DNA of 14,856 nucleotides, from positions 1-14,856 of the forward strand of contig CAZBZG010000101.1 of assembly GCA_964496245.1 (NCBI GenBank), given 5' to 3'. Shown here one piece after another: positions 7,435 to 13,203 of this stretch. The stretch's first letter is position 1. Each line of letters opens with the position of its first letter. Made by a program: the position numbers and the translations under genes. The DNA comes from CAZBZG01 sp964496245 (GTDB lineage: Bacteria > Planctomycetota > SZUA-567). The notes beneath the pieces were generated by a model that was not told where the DNA came from, did not search any database, and saw only the letters and a list, made by a program, of their open reading frames with translations.

Positions 7435-7608
7435 CGGAGCGCTCCCGCGCGTCCGCAATGGATCAGGTCTCTCCCGGTCCGGCAGGAGCCGGACCCTCCG
7501 ACCCCCCTGCCGACCTCACCCCGGCGGGGCGCGTGTCGGAGGGACGCGCTCCCGCGCGTCTGCAACGCGTCATGTTGTCCGCGGTCCGGCAGGAGCCGGA
7601 CCCTCCGA
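7435..7608. repeat. Cluster of four TCCY-loop hairpins (CTCCGA family) after the GH31 gene
   Basis: Four short palindromes sit in 174 bp. (1) 7435-7455: CGGAGCGC, loop TCCC, then GCGC-G-TCCG with one bulge. (2) 7476-7501: GGTCCGGC, loop AGGA, GCCGGACC, flank CTCCGA. (3) 7536-7560: flank TCGGAGG, GACGCGC, loop TCCC, GCGCGTC. (4) 7583-7608: identical to copy 2 over 26 bases. Copies 1 and 3 are oriented oppositely to 2 and 4. The loop (TCCY or its complement RGGA) and the CTCCGA flank are kept while the stem sequences differ. A further copy lies at 10545-10572. The whole patch fills the gap between the GH31 stop and the next gene; no gene is seen in it. Confidence 0.8.
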
Positions 7609-7666
7609 GCGCAAGCGGCCGCGTCCCTCAGACGCTCGCGCGAGTCGATAGCGCCTCTGCCGCGCC

Positions 7667-10030
7667 TCAGGGTCTCACGCGCAGCGCAAACGCCTTGGTC
7701 GCATCGATCCGGCCGAGGTCGATGCGCATGCGCTGCCCCTGCTTGGTGACGCAGGTCTTGGGATCCAGCCGGCGGCGGTCGAGTCGGATGCGCCTCGGCC
7801 GGCGCGCGAGCGGGAGCAGGACCTGCATGTGCCGGTCCTTGGCAAAGGGCCTGCCCGCGGGCTTGCGGCTGCGGAGGACGAGTTCCTTCCCCCTGTCTTC
7901 CAGCGTGAAGCGCGTCTTGCAGAATCCTTTCTTCTCAAAGCGGCAGGACGTGCCGTCGTCCTCGTAGAGCACGGCCTCGCCGTCCGCACCCGGATAGACG
8001 TCGAGGACGAGCGGATCGACGTGAGCGGCGTGCAGGTTTGCGTCCGGGTCCTGGCGCAGAAGGATGCTGCCCGCGCGCACGTAGACCGGGATCTGGCTCA
8101 AGCCCACGCGGCGCGTGAACGTCCGGCCGCCGTCCAGCCGGCGCCGGCCCTCGAAGGTCCACCAGTCGCCGGCCGGCAGGGTGATGCGCCGTTGGTTCTC
8201 GGCCGTGAGCACGGGCGCGACGAGCAGGTCGGGGCCGAAGAGGAACTGGTCGAACGGGTAGGCGTCCTGGTTCGCCGGCTCGTCCAGGAAGAGGCCGCGC
8301 ACGGGCGGCACGCCGGTCTCGTAGTGTTCGCGCGCGGCTGCGTAGACGTAGGGGAGCAGGCTGTTGCGCACGCGCAGCCAGCGCTTGCACGCGCCCTTGT
8401 CGAGGCCTTCGTAGTCCCACGGCTGGCGGCTGCCCGCACCGGGTGCGCTGTGGAAGCGCAGCACCGGATTGAAGACGCCGAACTGGAGCCAGCGCGTGTA
8501 GAGCACGGGGTCGATGATGGCTGCGCCGTCGGGGTTCTCGCGGATCATCTGTTTTCCGCAGCAGAACCCGCCCATGTCGTGGCTGACGTAGGCCAGGCCC
8601 AGGTGGCCGGCGCGGATGTTGAACTCGCACTGGAGCTGGAGCACCTCCCAGCAGACGCTCGTGTCGCCCGTGAAGAACGCGCCGTAGCGGTGCGAGCCCA
8701 TTCCGCCGTAGCGGGCCAGCAGCATGCCGCGGTGGTCGGGCCGCTTGACCTCGTCGAAGCAGAGCTTGTTGCAGACGAGCTGGTTGATGGCGCCCGGGAG
8801 CGTTCCCTTGCACCCGTCGTTCCACCAGAAGTCCAGGCCCTGTTCGAGGATGGGCTTGTGGCAACTTTTGAGGAATGCGGTCGCCTGCCGTTTGTCGCAG
8901 ATGTCCACGTCCGCGGCCCGGATCGTCTTTTTGTTGTAGGTCGTCTTGTAGATGCGCTTCTGCGCCTTGGTGGCCTTGACGTAGGGTGCGAAGTGGCGGT
9001 CGTCGTCGCGCACGTAGAGCGGATGGTCGTTCAGCGTCACCGCGATGCCGCGGTCGTGGCACCACTGGAAGAACGCGGCCGGATCTTCGTAGAAGTCCGG
9101 GTTCCACTCCCAGTGTCCCCAGCCCTCCTTGTGCCACTCCATGTCGAGTACGAGCACGCTCAGCGGGTAGCCCTTGCCGGCAAAGGTCTGGATGATGCGT
9201 TTGGCCTCGGCCTCGTCGTAGGCCGGCCAGCGGCTGAAGATCAGCCCGAAGGCCTGCCGCGGCGGGAGCGGCGCCGGGCCGGTCAGCCGCACGAAGTCGG
9301 CCAAAGCCTGCTTGTAGTCCTGGGCGTAGGCGAAGAAGTACCAGTCCTGCGCCCCGGGCCGGTCGCGGGCCACGGGAAAATCGTCGTTGTCGAGCACGGG
9401 CGTGGATGAGTCGTTCAGAAAGTAATAGCCGCTCCGGGAGAGCACGCCGGTCGAGAACTTGTGGCTGTCGATCGTGGCGTTGAGCGTGCGTTCGAGCAGG
9501 CGGCCGCCGTGGTCGCGCTTCTGGGCTGCGCGGTGCCAGTTGCCCCGGTTGGCGTCTTGGGGCGGGTGCGGGCTCTTGGCGTAGTAGGCGGGGTCGGTCT
9601 CGCACTGGAGCCAGGCGAGCCAGGTCAGGCCCTTGGCGTCGGGCGGGGCCATGTCTGCGTCGTGCACGCCCTCCATCCGGGCGTCCGGTCCGTACCGGTC
9701 GAGCGAGCGCACCGTGCCGCCGAGGTTGCGCGGGTCGTTGTCGCCCGGCCGCCAGAACTGCAGCAGCTTCCCGTCCGACCAGCGCACCTCGAGGTTGGTT
9801 TCGGAGAAGGCCTGCTTGTGGTCGCGCGCGCGGATCGTCATCCGGCCCGTATCGAACACGGTCCACGCGCCGTCCCGCGACCGCTTGCGGAAGGGGATCG
9901 GCTTCTGCTCGGGATACGCGACCAGGCTGCGGCGGTCTTCGAACCGGCCGTCGGGCGCGAACTCCATGCGCACGAGCGTGGGCGAGAGGCAGGTGAAGCG
10001 ATGATGTCCGACCGTGATGCGCTTGGCCAT
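7667..10030 (-). CDS. Glycoside hydrolase family 31 (alpha-glycosidase-like)
   Basis: A 787-residue protein. ATG at 10030 (MAKRITVGHH) has AAAGGA 6 bases upstream; the frame is open to 10252 but translation from there would read through the small ORF region. Residues 1-210 form the N-terminal beta-sandwich (GVLSRSGYYFLNDS near residue 196). A TIM barrel follows from QAFGLIFSRWPAYDEAEA (259 onward) and LVLDMEWHKEGWGHWEWNPD. DFWWNDG places the likely nucleophile at D405; FFTGDTSVCWE places the likely acid/base at D456; SHDMGGF (485) is the conserved GH31 barrel motif. The C-terminal part (FGPDLLVAPVL, VYVRAGSILL, then a beta domain) is also typical. GH31 enzymes act on alpha-linked gluco-, xylo- or galactosides and some sulfated or amino sugars. 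The exact specificity is not readable. No signal peptide is visible, so intracellular action on imported oligosaccharide is inferred. Confidence 0.95.
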   Translation of the reverse strand: MAKRITVGHHRFTCLSPTLVRMEFAPDGRFEDRRSLVAYPEQKPIPFRKRSRDGAWTVFDTGRMTIRARDHKQAFSETNLEVRWSDGKLLQFWRPGDNDPRNLGGTVRSLDRYGPDARMEGVHDADMAPPDAKGLTWLAWLQCETDPAYYAKSPHPPQDANRGNWHRAAQKRDHGGRLLERTLNATIDSHKFSTGVLSRSGYYFLNDSSTPVLDNDDFPVARDRPGAQDWYFFAYAQDYKQALADFVRLTGPAPLPPRQAFGLIFSRWPAYDEAEAKRIIQTFAGKGYPLSVLVLDMEWHKEGWGHWEWNPDFYEDPAAFFQWCHDRGIAVTLNDHPLYVRDDDRHFAPYVKATKAQKRIYKTTYNKKTIRAADVDICDKRQATAFLKSCHKPILEQGLDFWWNDGCKGTLPGAINQLVCNKLCFDEVKRPDHRGMLLARYGGMGSHRYGAFFTGDTSVCWEVLQLQCEFNIRAGHLGLAYVSHDMGGFCCGKQMIRENPDGAAIIDPVLYTRWLQFGVFNPVLRFHSAPGAGSRQPWDYEGLDKGACKRWLRVRNSLLPYVYAAAREHYETGVPPVRGLFLDEPANQDAYPFDQFLFGPDLLVAPVLTAENQRRITLPAGDWWTFEGRRRLDGGRTFTRRVGLSQIPVYVRAGSILLRQDPDANLHAAHVDPLVLDVYPGADGEAVLYEDDGTSCRFEKKGFCKTRFTLEDRGKELVLRSRKPAGRPFAKDRHMQVLLPLARRPRRIRLDRRRLDPKTCVTKQGQRMRIDLGRIDATKAFALRVRP

Positions 10031-10076
10031 GAGGTCCTTTCCGTGGAGCGGTCGCAGGGCGGCGGGCAAGTCGGCG

Positions 10077-10238
10077 CTACTTCGGGCTGAAGTAGAGCGC
10101 CCAGGTGTGCACGGTCTCCGTCTTGTAGGTGCCGTTTTCGATCTTCGAGCGGATGCCCGAAGCCCAGAGCACGGGCGCGTTCTGTTCGGCTGGATCGTCC
10201 GCGTGGAGCTCGGTGCTCCCGTCCACGTGCACCAGCAC
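10077..10238 (-). CDS. Small ORF (53 residues) leading the GH31 transcript
   Basis: Stop TAG at 10079-10077. I choose the GTG at 10238 because GGAGGG (10250-10245) lies exactly 6 bases upstream. The ATG codons at 10283 and 10274 lie at or upstream of the likely transcription start or directly on it. The product begins LVHVDGSTELHADD after the initiator and ends VHTWALYFSPK. It is acidic and soluble, with no signal peptide, and I do not recognise a family. It lies 46 bp ahead of GH31 and directly behind a strong promoter, so it would be the first cistron. Codon choice is ordinary for the neighbourhood (mostly G or C in third positions). It could be a real small protein, a leader peptide that affects GH31 expression, or the tail of a deleted gene that happens to have a start. 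Confidence 0.55.
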   Translation of the reverse strand: MLVHVDGSTELHADDPAEQNAPVLWASGIRSKIENGTYKTETVHTWALYFSPK

Positions 10239-10276
10239 GAAATGCCCTCCATTTAGTAGTTTGCCTATATTCATCC

Positions 10277-10298
10277 TATACATTACGTATACATCACC
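10277..10298 (-). promoter_or_regulatory. Candidate operator over the GH31-unit promoter
   Basis: On the minus strand TGTATA occurs twice with an 11-base period (10293-10288 and 10282-10277), about one helical turn, across the -10 box and start site. The upper copy is part of ATACATCACC (plus-strand 10289-10298), which recurs at 12050-12059 just downstream of the other strong promoter. A repressor site is inferred from position only; no regulator gene is in the window. Confidence 0.3.
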
Positions 10299-10314
10299 GA
10301 GCGTGACCTGTCAA
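10286..10314 (-). promoter_or_regulatory. Sigma-70 promoter for the small ORF and GH31
   Basis: On the minus strand a perfect -35 TTGACA (10314-10309) is followed after exactly 17 bases by TATACG (10291-10286), 4 of 6 to TATAAT. Transcription would begin near 10279, giving a leader of about 40 bases before the GTG at 10238. The promoter stands in a locally AT-rich island of otherwise GC-rich DNA. Confidence 0.7.
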
Positions 10315-10327
10315 CCGGTTTTGTGGA

Positions 10328-10368
10328 AGAAGGCGCAACCCCTTACCTGACAAAGGGAAGCGCCTTCT
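10328..10368 (-). terminator. Large hairpin after the gene remnant, possible terminator
   Basis: AGAAGGCGC (10328-10336) pairs with GCGCCTTCT (10360-10368), and inside it CCCTT (10340-10344) pairs with AAGGG (10353-10357), leaving an 8-base loop. It begins 13 bases past the stop codon of the remnant at 10382 and ends just upstream of the next promoter, the expected place for a terminator. No clear T-tract follows on the minus strand (it reads TCCACAAAA), so efficient intrinsic termination is uncertain. Confidence 0.45.
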
Positions 10369-10381
10369 GCCGCCAGCGGTC

Positions 10382-10540
10382 CTACGCGAGCTGGTTCGCC
10401 CCCACGCGCGTCACGCCCTTGGCTGCAGCCGCCGTGTGCGCACGCCCGTCGCGCCAGAGCTGCACGTCACACGGTTCGCAGCTTCGCAGAATGATGGCGT
10501 CGGCTGATGCGTCGAGCAGGACCGCGCACGCTCTCGTACG
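10382..10540 (-). pseudogene. C-terminal remnant of an unidentified protein
   Basis: The minus strand between the sulfatase stop (10594) and the hairpin at 10368 contains an open stretch ending in TAG at 10384-10382. Its last 46 or so residues look like real protein: LLDASADAIILRSCEPCDVQLW, then RDGRAHTAAAAKGVTRVGANQLA, a beta-strand pattern of the kind found at the C-terminal end of carbohydrate-active enzymes. There is no start codon with a ribosome-binding site, and the frame upstream merges with an out-of-frame reading of the sulfatase. A hairpin follows the stop, as for a normal gene end. I read it as the tail of a gene whose body has been deleted, with a repeat hairpin (10545-10572) at the break. 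The upper boundary is approximate. Confidence 0.45.
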
Positions 10541-10544
10541 CGAC

Positions 10545-10572
10545 GGACGCGCAGGAGCGCATCCCTCCGACG
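10545..10572 (+). repeat. TCCY-loop hairpin (CTCCGA family), isolated copy
   Basis: GGACGCGC (10545-10552), loop AGGA (10553-10556), GCGCATCC (10557-10564; one mismatch in the stem), then flank CTCCGACG (10565-10572). Loop and flank match the copies at 7476-7501 and 7583-7608 although the stem bases are different. It lies 22 bp beyond the sulfatase stop codon. Confidence 0.65.
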
Positions 10573-10593
10573 CCCGCCTTGAGCGCGCTGACG

Positions 10594-11889
10594 TCAGCCG
10601 AGCGGGGCCGCGAGTCGCTCGACCACGTCCGCGCGACCGGCAGCCACGTTGGCGCGTTCCTCCGGGTCGGCCTGGCGGTCGAAGAGCAGCGTCTCCTCGG
10701 CCGTGCGGACGAGCTTCCATTCGCGGTCGGCAGCCATGTGCCAGTCCCACTTCTTGGGCGCTGCGAGCCCGGTCTGCACGGTCTCGCGCACGCGGTCGGC
10801 TTCGCCGCGCAGCACGGGTCCGAGGCTGCGGCTGTCCCAGTCCGCGGGAATTGCCACGCTCGACGCGTCCAGGAACGTGGCCGCCAGATCGATCAGGCTC
10901 GTGGGTTCGCGGCAGACCGCGCCGGCCTGCACGCCGGGACCGGCCACGATCAGGGGCACGTTCACAGACGCGTGGCGCCAGGTGCACTTGCCCCAGAGGT
11001 CGTGGTCGCAGAGCATCTCGCCGTGGTCGCTCGCGAACACGATCAGGGTGTTGGCGAGTTCGCCGCGCGCGGCCAGGGCGTCCAGATAGATGCCGACCCA
11101 GCGGTCGATGTTTTCGAGCATGGCCACGTAGTTGCGCCGGATCTCGACGGCCTGCGGGTCGCCTTCGCGCGCCGAATGCACGGGCGGCGGCAGCGTACGG
11201 TCGCGCACGCTTTCCCACATGCGTTCGGTCACGTCCCAGGGCGCGTGCGGGCCCGTGAAGTTGACCTGCAGGAACCACGGCCGGCCGGCGGGCGCGCGGT
11301 CGATCAGGTCGAGGCCCTTCTGCCCGATCCAGTTGTCGCAATAGGCGTCCTCGGGAAGCGGTGTGGGCCGGGTCGGGTCGTCCGCGCGCGCCTCGTGGTC
11401 TGCGAGGTGCGCTTCGCGGAGGCCGCGCTCTTCGAGGTAGTGCATGTAGGGCCCGCGCTGGCCCTTGCGATCGCTCAAGAACGCGTCGATCTTGCCCTCG
11501 TTGTCGATGCCGTCGGCAAAGCCCCAGGCGTCCAGGTTGGTCGTGCCGTCCAGCCCCCACCGGTAGGTGTCCTTGTGCAGGTCGAACTTGCCGCAGCCTG
11601 TCGTGTGTACGCCCGCGTCGCGCAGCAGGCGATAGACCGTGGTCCGGTCCAGCGGCAGGTCGTCGTTGTTGTTCCGCACCGGGCACCGGCTGTACTGCAC
11701 GCCCAGGGCCAGGGCGGCGCGCGACGGTGCGCAGAGCGGGGAGGCGCAGGCCGCGTCCGGGAAGGCCGTGCCCGCGCGCGCCAGGCGCTCCAGGTTGGGC
11801 GTGCGGATGTCGAGGGCCGGGTTGAGCCCGGTCCAGTCGTGCCGCCACTGGTCGGGGAAGAAGAAGAGGATGTTCGGGGGGGTACTCAT
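10594..11889 (-). CDS. Sulfatase, type I formylglycine-dependent
   Basis: A 431-residue protein. The start ATG at 11889 (MSTPPNILFFFPDQWRHDWTG) is chosen because the sulfatase fold begins at PNILFFFPDQ. The nearest Shine-Dalgarno-like AGGA is 10 bases upstream, rather far. An in-frame ATG at 11913 would add 8 residues and is a possible alternative. The formylglycine site is CAPSR (Cys53 to Arg57). The metal-binding start is PDQ (D13, Q14), then CGKFDLHK (K101, H105), FTGPHAPW (H215) and FASDHGEMLCDHDLWGK (D288, H289). This set is typical of the choline-sulfatase/heparan-type branch of sulfatases, acting on sulfate esters or sulfamates; the substrate is not known. No signal peptide is visible. 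It is transcribed from its own strong promoter at 12099-12071 with an unusually long leader of about 175 bases. Confidence 0.93.
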   Translation of the reverse strand: MSTPPNILFFFPDQWRHDWTGLNPALDIRTPNLERLARAGTAFPDAACASPLCAPSRAALALGVQYSRCPVRNNNDDLPLDRTTVYRLLRDAGVHTTGCGKFDLHKDTYRWGLDGTTNLDAWGFADGIDNEGKIDAFLSDRKGQRGPYMHYLEERGLREAHLADHEARADDPTRPTPLPEDAYCDNWIGQKGLDLIDRAPAGRPWFLQVNFTGPHAPWDVTERMWESVRDRTLPPPVHSAREGDPQAVEIRRNYVAMLENIDRWVGIYLDALAARGELANTLIVFASDHGEMLCDHDLWGKCTWRHASVNVPLIVAGPGVQAGAVCREPTSLIDLAATFLDASSVAIPADWDSRSLGPVLRGEADRVRETVQTGLAAPKKWDWHMAADREWKLVRTAEETLLFDRQADPEERANVAAGRADVVERLAAPLG

Positions 11890-12049
11890 TCCAGAAGCGT
11901 CCTGTCGTTTCATGATGCGAGCCAGTCCCCAGATTGCAGAGCCTTCCGGAGTGTTTCCCGGCAGGCGCCGAATCCGAACCAATCCCCGTTTTCTGCTGCT
12001 CGCTCGGGCTGGCTTGCGAATATGCCGATCCGGCAGCCCAATCAGTCCA

Positions 12050-12059
12050 ATACATCACC
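12050..12059 (-). promoter_or_regulatory. Candidate operator half-site downstream of the sulfatase promoter
   Basis: The plus-strand 10-mer ATACATCACC is identical to 10289-10298 at the GH31-unit promoter. Here it lies about 5-14 bases after the predicted start site at 12064, next to the palindrome CTATATAG. A shared regulator is inferred. Chance occurrence of one 10-mer is possible but both copies fall at strong promoters. Confidence 0.3.
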
Positions 12060-12070
12060 TATATAGCTCC

Positions 12071-12099
12071 AGCATACCTCGTGTGTTGTCTTCTGTCAA
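12071..12099 (-). promoter_or_regulatory. Sigma-70 promoter for the sulfatase at 10594-11889
   Basis: On the minus strand a perfect -35 TTGACA (12099-12094) precedes TATGCT (12076-12071), 4 of 6 to TATAAT, with exactly 17 bases between. The same -35 and spacing occur at the GH31-unit promoter. The predicted start near 12064 implies a leader of about 175 bases. Confidence 0.7.
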
Positions 12100-12142
12100 G
12101 AGGTGGCCGGGGAAGTCTGTGTGCTTTCCAGTCGTTGTTCGG

Positions 12143-12180
12143 AAGGCGGATTCGTCGCTGCGCTCCTTAATCCGCCCTAC
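12143..12180. repeat. REP-like palindrome (GGCGGATT / AATCCGCC)
   Basis: GGCGGATT (12145-12152) and AATCCGCC (12169-12176) pair around a 16-base loop. On the minus strand it reads GTAGGGCGGATT, a loop containing GCGCAGCG, then AATCCGCC. This GTAGGG-plus-stem layout is shared by intergenic palindromes I know from many bacteria. The assignment is from memory of the motif. Confidence 0.6.
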
Positions 12181-12294
12181 GCCAAACTGTAACCCTCGTC
12201 TGAACCAGGCCTGAATTCGCTTGCAAGATCTGACGCCGCGGGTACGTATGGAACGATTGGCCCGCGATCGGGCCGCCCGCCGTGGGGGGTCGCG

Positions 12295-12520
12295 ATGCTC
12301 GTCCAACCCATGCCCGAAGCTGTGGAAGCGCTCTTCCGGACCTGTGCGGCGGGCGAAGCCCGACCGGATCCGCTGATCGTCGTGGCTGGCGGGCGAGCGG
12401 TCGGTGCTGCGGGTCACGGTGCTGCGCGTGTTTCCGCTCTCCGATCCGAACCGCTACGACATCCCGGACCTGGAGGCCCTGGACGCCATGAGCCAGGCGT
12501 TTCTCGGGCAGCATCTGTGA
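12295..12520 (+). pseudogene. Small ORF broken by a single-base frameshift (about 74 residues if repaired)
   Basis: An ATG at 12295 has GGGGGG 5 bases upstream and opens as MLVQPMPEAVEALFRTCAAG, then EARPDPLIVVAGG. The same frame then turns into low-quality sequence. From 12377 the next frame is open and reads GERSVLRVTVLRVFPL, then SDPNRYDIPDLEALDAMSQ and AFLGQHL to TGA at 12518-12520. Removing one G from the GGG at 12391-12393 joins them into a smooth 74-residue product with a strand-rich middle and a helical end. I do not recognise the family. Either this is a recent frameshift or a sequencing error in a GC-rich run. It lies 138 bp upstream of the sigma factor in the same direction. Confidence 0.5.
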
Positions 12521-12591
12521 GGCGGGATGTCCTGTAACCCGATATAGCGTAATGCGTTGCGCCGCAGCAAGCCATGCGGGCCGGTTTTCAC

Positions 12592-12616
12592 GAAACCCCA
12601 CGCGGATTGTACGTTA
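12592..12616 (+). promoter_or_regulatory. Possible ECF-type promoter for the sigma/FecR pair
   Basis: GAAAC (12592-12596) and CGTTA (12612-12616), separated by 15 bases, resemble the -35 and -10 of ECF sigma promoters (a GAAC-like core with CGTY about 16 bases on). The position 43 bp before the sigma start would suit autoregulation. The bases between 12521 and 12658 show nothing else. Confidence 0.25.
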
Positions 12617-12658
12617 GGTCGACCCGTGTCATGGAACAGAACACCAGGAGAACCGCCC

Positions 12659-13186
12659 ATGGCGCGCATGCTGCGTGAGCTGTCTAGCGAGTTCCTGCAC
12701 GACCGCCACCACCTCATGGCCTTCATCCGGGGGCTGGTGCGCGATCCGGACGCGGCCGAGGACATCTTCCAGGAGGTCTGGCTGCGGCTCGCGGATGCGG
12801 CCGAAAGGCAGGCCGAGATCGAGGACACGGCCAAATGGTGCCGGGGCGTGGCGCGCAATCTCCTCCTGCATCACTGGCGCGAGCAGCGCAGCGAACGGGT
12901 GGTGGCCGACAGCGAGCTCCTCGACCTGGTGGAGACGGCTTTCGCGGAACAGGACCCGGACAAGAGCTACTGGGCGGCTCGGCAGAAAGCCATGCGCGAA
13001 TGCATCCAGGAACTCCCGGGCAACCAGCGGCAGGTGCTGTCGCTCAAATACGAGCGGGGCCTTCGCATGGCCGAGATCGCCAGCCGCATCCAGCGCACGG
13101 GGGCGGCCACCATGATGCTGCTCTCCCGCGTGCGCCGCGCGGTAGCGCGCTGCTCGGAGCGGAAGCTGCGGATCAGTCCGGTCTGA
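12659..13186 (+). CDS. RNA polymerase ECF-type sigma factor (sigma-70 family)
   Basis: A 175-residue protein. ATG at 12659 (MARMLREL) follows AGGAG at a spacing of 8. Region 2 lies at about residues 10-75 (FLHDRHHLMAFIRGLV, then DPDAAEDIFQEVWLRLAD and WCRGVARNLLLHHWREQ). Region 4 lies at about 120-170 (IQELPGNQRQVLSLKYERG, MAEIASRIQRTG, LLSRVRRAVARC), which is the helix-turn-helix reading the -35 element. It lacks sigma regions 1 and 3, as ECF factors do. It resembles the small sigma family I associate with Rhodopirellula and Verrucomicrobium, which typically sits beside a FecR-type gene. That gene starts 17 bp downstream, so the two form an operon. Target promoters are unknown, with a weak autoregulatory candidate at 12592-12616. 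Confidence 0.92.
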   Translation: MARMLRELSSEFLHDRHHLMAFIRGLVRDPDAAEDIFQEVWLRLADAAERQAEIEDTAKWCRGVARNLLLHHWREQRSERVVADSELLDLVETAFAEQDPDKSYWAARQKAMRECIQELPGNQRQVLSLKYERGLRMAEIASRIQRTGAATMMLLSRVRRAVARCSERKLRISPV

Positions 13187-13203
13187 TCCGGAAGGAGTGT
13201 GGT

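Larger units (their letters stand above)
11890..12294. other. Non-coding stretch: sulfatase leader, promoter and palindromes
   Basis: No convincing gene lies in these 405 bases. Bases 11890 to about 12064 would be the 5' leader of the sulfatase mRNA; I see no clear riboswitch in it. An ATG-started frame at 12054 overlaps the sulfatase in another phase but has no coding character. Beyond the promoter (12071-12099) come a REP-like palindrome (12143-12180) and a short hairpin GGCCCG-CGAT-CGGGCC (12259-12274). Confidence 0.6.

Noticed and set aside
7435..7660. A short CRISPR array
   Set aside because: The repeated units are palindromes in alternating orientation with unequal spacing, not direct repeats with uniform spacers, and no cas gene is nearby.
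7829..9409. A 526-codon plus-strand frame opposite GH31
   Set aside because: Low-complexity Ala/Val/Glu/Arg translation mirrors the codon bias of GH31 on the other strand; no start signal or domain.
10031..10252. A longer GH31 protein starting at ATG 10252
   Set aside because: The 74 extra residues (MEGISCWCTW onward) are low-complexity and overlap the small ORF. ATG 10030 has a proper AAAGGA site and begins the beta domain.
11930..12000. tRNA-like GGTTCGGATTC on the minus strand in the sulfatase leader
   Set aside because: Only a T-arm-like fragment is present. No acceptor stem, D-arm or anticodon arm can be formed around it.
10382..12058. A 558-codon minus-strand frame overlapping the sulfatase in another phase
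   Set aside because: Most of it is the out-of-frame reading of the sulfatase. Only its last part beyond the sulfatase stop looks protein-like and is listed as a gene remnant.
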